A DNA stretch of 64,000 nucleotides from HTCC5015 sp051747425 (GTDB lineage Bacteria; Pseudomonadota; Gammaproteobacteria; HTCC5015): positions 1 through 64,000 of the forward strand of contig JBNJGD010000008.1 in assembly GCA_051747425.1 (NCBI GenBank), given 5' to 3'. The notes below the pieces were generated by a model that saw only the letters and a list, made by a program, of their open reading frames with translations, had not been told where the DNA came from and ran no database searches. Below are positions 1 to 7,493 of the stretch, in pieces (within the stretch, counting starts at the first letter, position 1; each line of letters begins with the position of its first letter). The position numbers were made by a program, and so were the translations under genes.

Positions 1-27
1 AGAAACGCTACCGTCTGACCTGAGTGA

Positions 28-978
28 GTGGCTGCGGGCGACTGTGATTTGCCCGGGGGAGCCAGTATAGTAGAGCTCGAATCGCCCCGGGGGGGGGGGC
101 GATGGTGGGTTAACACTGTTAAGGGAGCGAGCTTGGTCGCCATTCGCCGATTGATTGATACGCTGCTGTGGCCGTCCGACAGGGTCGGGCGCTATGTAGT
201 TCAGCGCACGCAGTTTTTGTTCGAACTGCTCCGTTTGATCTACATTGCGGTGCGCTCCTCCCTGTTTGAGCAGCACTACGCGGCCCGCACCCGGCTTTCG
301 ATTATTGGTACACAGGTCTATTTTACCGGCTTCAAGGCTCTGGGCGTGGTGACGCCGCTGGCGCTGATTACCGGTGGTCTGGTGATTTTTCAAAGCGCCA
401 ACCAGCTCTATATGCTGGGTGGACGAGAGTATATCGGACAGATTGTGATCGTCCTGGTGCTGCGGGAGCTGGCGCCTCTGGTGACCGCGCTGATTATCAT
501 CGCCCGCTCGGGAACCGCCGTGGCCACCGAGATTGCCAACATGCGGGTGAATCACGAGGTCGAGTCCCTCGAAGCCATGGGGATCCACCCCTACTCCTAT
601 ATCGTGTTTCCACGCATCGTCGCGGGCATGATCAGCATGATCTGCCTGGCTTTTTATTTTCTCGTCATTGCCATTTATGGTGGCTACCTGGTGACGGTGT
701 CGGTCACTGGCTTGAATATCGAGACCTACATTCACTCCCTGGATGTGACCATACAGATCAAGGATTATGTCCTGTTCATTATCAAGACCGTGGTCAGCGG
801 TGCACTGGTGTTCTCCATTGCCTGTTACTTTGGCCTGCAAACCAGAGGCGGCTACGACCAGGTGCCTGTGGCGACTACCGCCGCCGTAATTCGCTCTCTG
901 CAGTACATTATCTTTTTCAATTTCATCGTCTCGGCCCTGTTTTACCTGCAGGACTACCTGGTGCGACTATGGTGGTAA
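28..978 (+). CDS. MlaE-like ABC permease of an MCE lipid transporter
   Basis: Inner-membrane permease of the MlaE family, expected to pair with the MCE protein and ATPase encoded just downstream and to move phospholipid or another lipid across the envelope. The 316-residue protein has several hydrophobic segments from about residue 95 onward. It also has the family's cytoplasmic coupling loop at about residues 166-197, which contains ESLEAMGIHPYSYIVFPR. The start is uncertain: GTG at 28 follows closely on a possible upstream stop (TGA at 21-23). A TTG at 133 has a good ribosome site (AAGGGAG at 121-127), and an 11-G run lies between the two. The 3' end overlaps the ATPase gene by 10 nt, which indicates one operon. 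Confidence 0.85.
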   Translation: MAAGDCDLPGGASIVELESPRGGGRWWVNTVKGASLVAIRRLIDTLLWPSDRVGRYVVQRTQFLFELLRLIYIAVRSSLFEQHYAARTRLSIIGTQVYFTGFKALGVVTPLALITGGLVIFQSANQLYMLGGREYIGQIVIVLVLRELAPLVTALIIIARSGTAVATEIANMRVNHEVESLEAMGIHPYSYIVFPRIVAGMISMICLAFYFLVIAIYGGYLVTVSVTGLNIETYIHSLDVTIQIKDYVLFIIKTVVSGALVFSIACYFGLQTRGGYDQVPVATTAAVIRSLQYIIFFNFIVSALFYLQDYLVRLWW

Positions 979-1691
979 AGTCGATTCTCCGCTGCGCCTT
1001 TCAGGGCTTGTCGATAACGGCGCCGAGTGGCGTGCCGCTCCTGAGCGATGTCGATTTTGAATTCCCCATGGGGGAAGTGGTGCAGATCGAGGGCGAGCAC
1101 GGCAGCGGCAAGTCCGTGGTATTGAAGTTGCTGGCGGGGCTGATCCGGCCCGAGCACGGGGCGGTGATCTTCAATAACGACAACGCCACGCGGATGAACT
1201 TTTCCGCCTTTCTCGCTTATCGCCGCAACATTGGCTACGCCAATGGCGCGGTGGGTTTGCTGAGCACCAAGACGATTGAAGAGAACCTGAGTTTGCCACT
1301 TCAGTATCACCCTCTGCTCAAGGACAGTACCGTGGGCGAGCGGGTAGAGGAGTTGATTGAGGAGTTTGGTCTCGAGCCGGTGCGCCATTTGCGCCCGGGA
1401 CATGTCTCCGACAGTTATCGCCGGATTGCCGTATTTGCCCGGGCGGTGATTTTCCGCCCCCAAATGCTGGTTTTGGACAACCCGACCACCGACTTGTCGG
1501 AAGGGGATCGCGAGCGCATGGCCGATTACATCGAGCGCGAGCGCCGTTTGCGGCGCCTGCGGCATGTGTTTTTGGTGTCCCGGGACAGCCGGATACTGTC
1601 GCGGCTGGTGAGCAAGCGCCTGATGATTGAAAAGCGGTCTCTGCTAGACCGTACAACGCCCGCAGCGGGGGAAGCAGAACATGCCAGTTGA
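969..1691 (+). CDS. MlaF-like ABC ATPase with degenerate catalytic motifs
   Basis: ABC ATP-binding subunit placed exactly where MlaF would be in an MCE operon; 240 aa. Walker A is intact (GEHGSGKS, residues 42-49). The rest of the active site is not. The Q-loop region reads IGYANG with no glutamine. The LSGGQ signature is replaced by HVSDSYRR (about 145-152). Walker B ends D170-N171 instead of Asp-Glu. The H-loop is VSRD, with Arg205 in place of His. It probably binds nucleotide but hydrolyses it poorly or not at all, or relies on a partner. The ATG at 969 overlaps the permease gene and the 3' end overlaps the MCE gene by 11 nt. Confidence 0.82.
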   Translation: MVVKSILRCAFQGLSITAPSGVPLLSDVDFEFPMGEVVQIEGEHGSGKSVVLKLLAGLIRPEHGAVIFNNDNATRMNFSAFLAYRRNIGYANGAVGLLSTKTIEENLSLPLQYHPLLKDSTVGERVEELIEEFGLEPVRHLRPGHVSDSYRRIAVFARAVIFRPQMLVLDNPTTDLSEGDRERMADYIERERRLRRLRHVFLVSRDSRILSRLVSKRLMIEKRSLLDRTTPAAGEAEHAS

Positions 1692-2682
1692 AGTAAACCG
1701 ATACGAACGCATCGCCGGACTCTTTGTGGTGGTGGCCATTCTGGTGGTGGTATTTGTCAGTGTGGGCCTGATTGTGCGCACGGGCTACTTTTCAGAGAAG
1801 AGCTCCTATCATGTCATGGTGCCCTCGGCGGGGGGGCTGAATAATGGCACTCATGTGCAGATGTCGGGACTCAATGTAGGCTGGGTTGAGAAGATTACCC
1901 TGATTGCCCCCCGCCAGGTGCGCGTTGATTTCTCGGTACTGATCAAGTATCAGCGCCAGATGGTCGAAGGCACGGTGGTACAGATGGTTCGGCCCTACGC
2001 ACTGGGTGAAAAGATGCTGGATATTCGACCCGGCGAGCCCGGCAATCCGGTGTTGTCGGCCGGGGCAGAAGTGCCCTTGCTCGACAGCGTCGATCTGGTG
2101 GACCTGCTCAGCGGCCGCAAGCTCGGCCCCTTTGTCGCCAGCCTCGAAAAGTTGATGACCGATCTCAATCAGACCGTCGAGTTCATGCGCGAAGCGGGCA
2201 CACTGGAGCGGGTCAACCAGCTGCTCGACAGCTCTGGCCCCATGATTGGCAATGTTAACGACATGGCCCGGGAGATGGCTCTTTCCGCCGGCACTATGAA
2301 CCGGGAACAGCGGCTTGAGCGGCTGACTGAGGAGATGCGGCTGGCTTCAGAGCAAATGAATCACCTGTTGCCGGAAATGCGCGAACAGATGCCCGGTACC
2401 CTGGCTCAAATGAACCGGCTGATCGGTAATATGAACCAGCTCAGTGAGGATTTAAGTGAACTGACACCGGCACTGGCGGAACTGGCGCCCCAAATGCCGG
2501 AGACCGGTCGCCGAACCATTGAGGCCATTGATGAGGCGGTCATATTGATGAAGGCGATGCAGAAATCTTTTCTGCTCAGGGGCAAGGTTGAGGATGTGGT
2601 AGAAGAGGAAGAGGAAGCGGAACGCGAGTCGCGCCGCCGCCAAAGCGGCGGCGCGTTGCCCGCAATCGATATTAGCGAGTAG
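1681..2682 (+). CDS. MlaD-like MCE-domain protein
   Basis: Periplasmic, membrane-anchored substrate-binding subunit of the MCE transporter; 333 aa. One N-terminal transmembrane helix (about residues 13-33) is followed by a single MCE domain (about 39-117, including SAGGLNNGTHVQMSGLNVGW). A long Met/Leu/Glu-rich helical region follows (about 150-290) and could form the hexameric tunnel seen in longer MCE proteins. The C-terminus is highly charged. It overlaps the ATPase gene upstream by 11 nt and, at its 3' end, overlaps the convergent minus-strand gene by 11 nt. No MlaC-like periplasmic carrier or MlaB STAS protein is visible next to it. Confidence 0.88.
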   Translation: MPVEVNRYERIAGLFVVVAILVVVFVSVGLIVRTGYFSEKSSYHVMVPSAGGLNNGTHVQMSGLNVGWVEKITLIAPRQVRVDFSVLIKYQRQMVEGTVVQMVRPYALGEKMLDIRPGEPGNPVLSAGAEVPLLDSVDLVDLLSGRKLGPFVASLEKLMTDLNQTVEFMREAGTLERVNQLLDSSGPMIGNVNDMAREMALSAGTMNREQRLERLTEEMRLASEQMNHLLPEMREQMPGTLAQMNRLIGNMNQLSEDLSELTPALAELAPQMPETGRRTIEAIDEAVILMKAMQKSFLLRGKVEDVVEEEEEAERESRRRQSGGALPAIDISE

Positions 2683-3250
2683 GGGCCGGGGCGGGGGCGC
2701 CGCCGCCCTGGGATTGACGCTGCTCGTCGATCATCGATTGCAGCTCTTCACCCGCCTTCTGCATCTTTTCGATCAGGGCGTCGAGGTCGGGGTGGTCCTT
2801 TTTCATCTGCTCCATCAGCTGGTCCTGGAAGTCTTTCTGCTCATCGCGCAGCTCTTCGTCCTGACCGATGGATTGGCGAGCCACCTGGAAGTTCTGTTGG
2901 ATGCTCTGCAGTTCGCGCTGGGCCGTTGCCTTGTCTTCCTGGCTGGTATTGGGGTCCTGCAGCGTCTGCTTGATGGACTCGACTTTTTGCTGGTTGCTGC
3001 TGTCAAAACCGGCTTCGGCCAGTTTCTCGTCGGTCAATTCCTTCAGCGCTTCCTGTCCTTCTTGAAGTGTTTCACTTTGGCCGATGGTCTCTTTCTGCAG
3101 CTGCACAAATTCTTGTTGCAGGCTCATCATCTCGCGCTTGAGCTCCTGCAGGGTTTTGCCGTTTTCGGCGGCCTGGGCCAAGGGTGCAAAAGACAGGGCA
3201 ACGATGGCGGTCAGGGCGGACAGTGTGCGGGGAATGTGGCGTAGAAACAT
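2672..3250 (-). CDS. Secreted coiled-coil protein of unknown function
   Basis: 192-residue protein starting at ATG 3250, preceded by a perfect AGGAGG ribosome site. It has a Sec-type signal peptide (about residues 1-27, ending APLAQA). The mature part is almost entirely Gln/Glu/Lys-rich and predicted coiled coil, with a short Gly/Ala/Pro tail. I recognise no enzymatic motif. It is likely a periplasmic helical protein. The 3' end overlaps the MCE gene tail-to-tail, so the two messages are antisense to each other there. Confidence 0.8.
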   Translation of the reverse strand: MFLRHIPRTLSALTAIVALSFAPLAQAAENGKTLQELKREMMSLQQEFVQLQKETIGQSETLQEGQEALKELTDEKLAEAGFDSSNQQKVESIKQTLQDPNTSQEDKATAQRELQSIQQNFQVARQSIGQDEELRDEQKDFQDQLMEQMKKDHPDLDALIEKMQKAGEELQSMIDEQRQSQGGGAPAPAPTR

Positions 3251-3438
3251 GGAGCCTCCTGTTTGAATGAAGGTCAACACCTTAACAAGGCCGCTTTTGC
3301 GCTGCAATTGACGCTTCTTTACAAAACCGGGACAGGCCGGGCTTGCGCTTGAGCTTTGCGGGCCCCGGTGGCATGCTTCGCGGCCGCCGGGAAAGGCCGC
3401 TCGCTTCAGCGGTCAACCGCTAACAGGGGAAACCGTTT

Positions 3439-4137
3439 ATGCGTACCATTGCCATCGTCAAATACAGTTTTTTCGTCCTCGGTCTGCTGATGCTGGCTGG
3501 CGCCGGGGCGCTCTATCAGAGCAATGTCGACTTTATGCAGCGCGCCGTGCAGGCCGAGGGCGTGGTCCTGGCCCTGGTGCCGCGGCGCTCCTCCGACTCG
3601 GCCACCACCTACGCCCTGCGCATCGGCTTTATCGCCCAATCGGGCGAGACAGTGACTTTTACCACGCGCTCTTCGAGCAGCCACCCGGACCATGTCGAGG
3701 GCGACGCCGTGCGCGTCTATTACGAGCCGGGCAACCCGCAGGATGCCCGCCTGCCCGGCTCGGACATGTGGCTGGGGGTCACTGTGTTGGCCATACTCGG
3801 CGTCGCCTTTGCCGGCATCGGCGGTGGCGTGATGGCCCACGGTATCATCGCGCGCCGCCGCCAGGCCGAACTGGAGGTGCACGGTATGCCGGTGGTACTG
3901 CCCCTGAGCGAGGTGGTGATCGACGAGTCCGTCACGGTCAATGGCCGCCATCCCTGGCGTCTGTTGGCCCAGTGGCACAATCCAAAGGACGGCAAGCTGT
4001 ACGCCTACCGTAGCGCGGCCCTGTGGTTCGACCCCCGCCAATATATCAGCGAGGGCCAGGAGGTCACTGTATTAGTGGATCGGAAAAAACCCAAGCGCCA
4101 CCATATGGACCTGTCCTTTCTCCCCGAGCCGGCCTGA
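3439..4137 (+). CDS. DUF3592-type membrane protein
   Basis: 232-residue protein with an N-terminal membrane helix (about residues 9-25) and a second one near residues 110-138. An extracytoplasmic beta-rich domain lies between them (about 32-105), containing YALRIGFIAQSGETVTF and VRVYYEPGNPQDARLP. This architecture matches the DUF3592 family. A second, cytoplasmic repeat of the same kind of domain (about 165-225) ends in VTVLVDRKKPKRHHMDL. Function is unknown. A strong bidirectional terminator follows. Confidence 0.8.
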   Translation: MRTIAIVKYSFFVLGLLMLAGAGALYQSNVDFMQRAVQAEGVVLALVPRRSSDSATTYALRIGFIAQSGETVTFTTRSSSSHPDHVEGDAVRVYYEPGNPQDARLPGSDMWLGVTVLAILGVAFAGIGGGVMAHGIIARRRQAELEVHGMPVVLPLSEVVIDESVTVNGRHPWRLLAQWHNPKDGKLYAYRSAALWFDPRQYISEGQEVTVLVDRKKPKRHHMDLSFLPEPA

Positions 4138-4170
4138 ATGCTCGTCTATCGCCGGCAGTGAACATAAAAA

Positions 4171-4195
4171 AGCCCCGCCAGAGCGGGGCTTTTTT
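4171..4195. terminator. Bidirectional rho-independent terminator
   Basis: Eight-bp GC-rich stem (AGCCCCGC / GCGGGGCT) with a 4-nt loop. It is flanked by an A-run on the left and a T-run on the right, so it can stop transcripts from both convergent genes. Confidence 0.92.
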
Positions 4196-4214
4196 GTCAG
4201 TGGCGGGTAGCGCC

Positions 4215-5111
4215 TCAGGCGGCGCGCAGGTGACCGCCCTTTTTGCGGTATTTTTCCGCCTGGTGGGCCAGAATCTCGTCCTTCCAGCGAGCTACCAACC
4301 GGCTGTTGTCGTCGTCCCAGGGGTGGAATCCGGGACGGAAGTAGCTCAGCCAGGTGGGAACCAGCTTGGTCACAATGCCCTTGGGGCCGTACAGTTTGTT
4401 CAGTCCCCACAGCACATCGCGAACCTTGAACAGTGTGCCGTTACGGTACTGCATGCGGGTGTGGTAATAGAACATCACCGTGGCCAGGATGCTGGTGGCC
4501 AGTACCAGGGCAAAAGTGCGCTCGGCGTAGTTGCCGCCCACATGCTGGTAGAGATCGTAGGCCACGCCCTTGTGCTCGGTTTCCTCAATGGCGTGCCACA
4601 TCCACATGGGACGCATCAGCTCGTGCATGTTGTCGCGTACTTCGGCGTTGTCCTCTTCCAGCAGCATGTTGGCCAGCATGGCCGTAATGTGCTCGAGGGC
4701 ACAGGTGCCCGCCAGTTGCATGCGTTTGGGCAGCACCTTGCGAACGCCGCCGAGCAGGTTGCCGACAAAGGCGTCGAGCTCGTCGGAGGGCAACCCTTTT
4801 TCCTTCATGTAGTGATTGAAGTTTTTGTGCTCCAGGGAGTGCATGGCTTCCTGGCCGATAAAGCCGGAAATCTGTTTCTGGATTTCGGGGTCGTCGATCT
4901 GGTCGCGGTAGTAGCGAACGCTATCGACGAAGAACTGCTCGCCCTCGGGAAAGAGAATGGACAGGGACTCCAGCCAGGTTGTCATCATCGGGCTGTTGAA
5001 CAACCAGTCGCGCGGCAGTTCATTGCTGTCGAATTCGAAGCCCATGCGGTGGGGATCGATGTCGATGCTTTCGGGTTTGCGAAAGGTAGCCGATTGGGTT
5101 TTTTTAGTCAT
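4215..5111 (-). CDS. Metal-dependent hydrolase (PF10118 type)
   Basis: 298-residue protein starting at ATG 5111, with AGGAG upstream. It resembles the predicted metal-dependent hydrolase family PF10118. Glu/His clusters typical of a helical diiron-like site are visible: QEAMHSLEH near residue 90 and HAIEETEHKGVAYD near residue 180. A hydrophobic stretch (about 200-222, FALVLATSILATVMFYYHT) may be membrane associated. Homologs are often found near fatty-acid genes in marine gammaproteobacteria, but the substrate is unknown. An in-frame extension upstream to 5243 lacks a ribosome site. Confidence 0.85.
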   Translation of the reverse strand: MTKKTQSATFRKPESIDIDPHRMGFEFDSNELPRDWLFNSPMMTTWLESLSILFPEGEQFFVDSVRYYRDQIDDPEIQKQISGFIGQEAMHSLEHKNFNHYMKEKGLPSDELDAFVGNLLGGVRKVLPKRMQLAGTCALEHITAMLANMLLEEDNAEVRDNMHELMRPMWMWHAIEETEHKGVAYDLYQHVGGNYAERTFALVLATSILATVMFYYHTRMQYRNGTLFKVRDVLWGLNKLYGPKGIVTKLVPTWLSYFRPGFHPWDDDNSRLVARWKDEILAHQAEKYRKKGGHLRAA

Positions 5112-5244
5112 GGCGTTCTCCTGTTGCTGATAAAGCCAATATGACAATGGCAAGGGGAACGCGGTAGGACAGAATCTTCCTAAAAAGGAACACATGGCGA
5201 CAAAGCCGGCGGGGCTTGAGCGCGTGCGACAGCTTGTCGCCAAT

Positions 5245-7482
5245 TCACCCCCGTTCGTCAGCAGTGCTGTCGTAGAGGTGAATGCGTTCGTCCGCGCGCT
5301 CGTCGCCGGAGAGTTCGGTTAGATAGCCGATGCGCCGGGCATGGGTGTAACCGTTGTCATTCAGCGCCTTCAGGCCGGCCCCGGCCATGTCCGGCGGCAG
5401 GCACATCAGGAGGCCGCCCGAGGTCTGGGGGTCAAACAGCAGTGGCCACAGCGGGTGTTCCTGCCATTGGCCGGCAATGGCCCGGGAAGCGGCCAGGTTT
5501 TGTTTTTGCAGGCTGCTCTCAAAGCCCCGGGCAAACAGCCCCCGGGCGCCATCCATGACCGGCAGCGAGGCGAGGTCGAGGTGGGCACAGAGCACTTTGG
5601 AGCGGAGCATTTCCAGCAGGTGTCCCACCAGGCCGAAGCCGGTGATATCGGTCAGCGCGGAGGCCCGGTAAGTCCGGGCGATGTCGGCGGCCCGGCGATT
5701 GGATTGGCGCTGTACCGCGATGGCCGCTTCCACCCAGTCGCCCCGGGCGGCGCCAAGGCGGTCGGCGGCAAACAGCACGCCGCTACCCAGGGGCTTGCAC
5801 AACACCAGCTGGTGACCGGCGACGGGGTGGGTTTTGAGAGCCAGAGCCTCGCGCCGCAGCGTGCCGTTAACCACCAAACCCAGGCGCAACTCGGCGCCCT
5901 GGTCACTGTGGCCGCCCACCAGAGGGCAGTCGTGGGATTGTAGAACCGATTGCACGCCGGCCATCAGCTGGCCGAGATCGCGTTCGATCAGCGGCTCGGC
6001 CGCGTAGCTCAGGGTGGCCATGACCTGGGCACTGTGGGGCTGCGCCGACATGGCGAACAGGTCGCTGAGGGCGTGTTCGCTGGCAATCTGTCCCAGGGTG
6101 TAGGGGTCGTCGAGAAAGTCGCGGAAGCCGTCGACGCTCTGCGCCAACAGAGACGCCTCGGGTCCGGTCGAATCATCCCGCCAGCTGAGCACGGCGGCGT
6201 CATCGCCGACGCCCACTTCGACCTGGCTGTGCCGGTTGCTGCTGTCCAGGTTCAGAGCGTGGAGCGAACGGTGGAGCACCCCCGACCCAACTTTGCCACC
6301 ACAGCCACCGCAGTGCATGGTCGTTTCACCGTCCTTGGGCGGGCGGACTTCGGGGACAAACTGCTGCATGAAACGGCGGTCGATGTGATCCTTCCAGCGC
6401 CACACCCAGCGGCCGCTGAAAGCGAAGCCGTTGCGGCTGCCGCAGGCCTTCTGGCCGCCCAGGGCCAGAAGGCTGAGGAAGCGCCGTTGCGGGCGAAAGG
6501 GTTTCAGGGACTGACCGGCGAGCTGGCGGCGCAAGTTGTCGTACAGTGTGTCGGCGGCGCGCACGGCGTAGACGCCAGCCTTGGCCAGTGGCCGGGGCTC
6601 GAAGTGGGCGATATCGCCGACGGCAAAAACCTCCCGATGGGACAGACTGCGCAAGGTGGCGTCGACCCGGATAAACCCCTCGTCGGTAACGGACAGTCCG
6701 GACTCCCCCGGCCAGCCCGGGGCGACGACGCCGGTGCACCAGAGAACGCTGTCGCACTCGAGTCGCTGCCCTTCGCGGCCGATCAGGGCGCTCCCGGTTG
6801 CCTCGGTCACACTGAAGTGGCCATGGCATTCGATCCCGTACGCCCGGCATTGTTCGATGACCCGCCGCCGCAGGCGAGCGGGAAAGCCGTTGAGCGGCTC
6901 GCCTTGGGCGTAGACCCAGTGCAGGCGACTGCTGCTGTGGCGCAGGGCGTGGGCCACAGCCAGGCACAGCTCGGCGCCGCCGGCACCGCCGCCGACCACG
7001 GCGATATCGAGTCCACGGCCACTCTTCAGGGCCCGGGCCTCAAGGTTTTTCCACTGCGGGTAAAAGCCGGCGATGGGCTTGACCGGGGTTGTGTGCTCGG
7101 CCACGCCAGGCCCCCCCGCCATGGGTGTGGCACCGGTGTTGATGGAGAGCCAGTCGTAGCCCAGGGACGGTCGGCCATCGGCACCGGAGAGGTGGATCAG
7201 GCGGCGCTTGAGATCCAGGGACTGCGAGCGACCGCGGACAAAGCGTGCCCCCGCCACACGACAGAGTCGGCGGAGGTCGATATGCACTTCGTCGTGGCGG
7301 TAGTGGCCGGCGACCAGCCCCGGCAGCATGCCCGAGTAGGGGCTGAGGTGACTTTCCGAGACCAGAGTAATGCGTACGCCGGGCACCGGGTTCATGGCCC
7401 AGCGCCGCAACAGCAGGGCGTGGCTGTGCCCGCCGCCCAGAAGGACGAGGTCGTGTTGCGGTGGGGATGCCTGGGATTCCAT
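5245..7482 (-). CDS. selD: FAD/NAD(P) oxidoreductase-selenophosphate synthetase fusion
   Basis: Two-domain protein of 745 aa. Residues 1-380 form an NDH-2-like pyridine nucleotide-disulfide oxidoreductase, with an FAD-binding GGGHSH near 16, a second Rossmann motif VVGGGAGGAE near 162, and FAVGDIAHF near 286. Residues about 390-745 are SelD, which makes selenophosphate from selenide and ATP. Its motif is CGGC394GGK397, so the Cys equivalent to E. coli Cys17 and the Lys equivalent to Lys20 are kept, while the second Cys of GCGCK is Gly. Further SelD motifs are GVGDDAAVL, DITGFGLVGHLLEM and FDPQTSGG. Such fusions are a known SelD subtype. It is the last gene of the selenium operon, 11 nt after the permease gene. 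Confidence 0.95.
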   Translation of the reverse strand: MESQASPPQHDLVLLGGGHSHALLLRRWAMNPVPGVRITLVSESHLSPYSGMLPGLVAGHYRHDEVHIDLRRLCRVAGARFVRGRSQSLDLKRRLIHLSGADGRPSLGYDWLSINTGATPMAGGPGVAEHTTPVKPIAGFYPQWKNLEARALKSGRGLDIAVVGGGAGGAELCLAVAHALRHSSSRLHWVYAQGEPLNGFPARLRRRVIEQCRAYGIECHGHFSVTEATGSALIGREGQRLECDSVLWCTGVVAPGWPGESGLSVTDEGFIRVDATLRSLSHREVFAVGDIAHFEPRPLAKAGVYAVRAADTLYDNLRRQLAGQSLKPFRPQRRFLSLLALGGQKACGSRNGFAFSGRWVWRWKDHIDRRFMQQFVPEVRPPKDGETTMHCGGCGGKVGSGVLHRSLHALNLDSSNRHSQVEVGVGDDAAVLSWRDDSTGPEASLLAQSVDGFRDFLDDPYTLGQIASEHALSDLFAMSAQPHSAQVMATLSYAAEPLIERDLGQLMAGVQSVLQSHDCPLVGGHSDQGAELRLGLVVNGTLRREALALKTHPVAGHQLVLCKPLGSGVLFAADRLGAARGDWVEAAIAVQRQSNRRAADIARTYRASALTDITGFGLVGHLLEMLRSKVLCAHLDLASLPVMDGARGLFARGFESSLQKQNLAASRAIAGQWQEHPLWPLLFDPQTSGGLLMCLPPDMAGAGLKALNDNGYTHARRIGYLTELSGDERADERIHLYDSTADERG

Positions 7483-7493
7483 CTCGATCGTGC

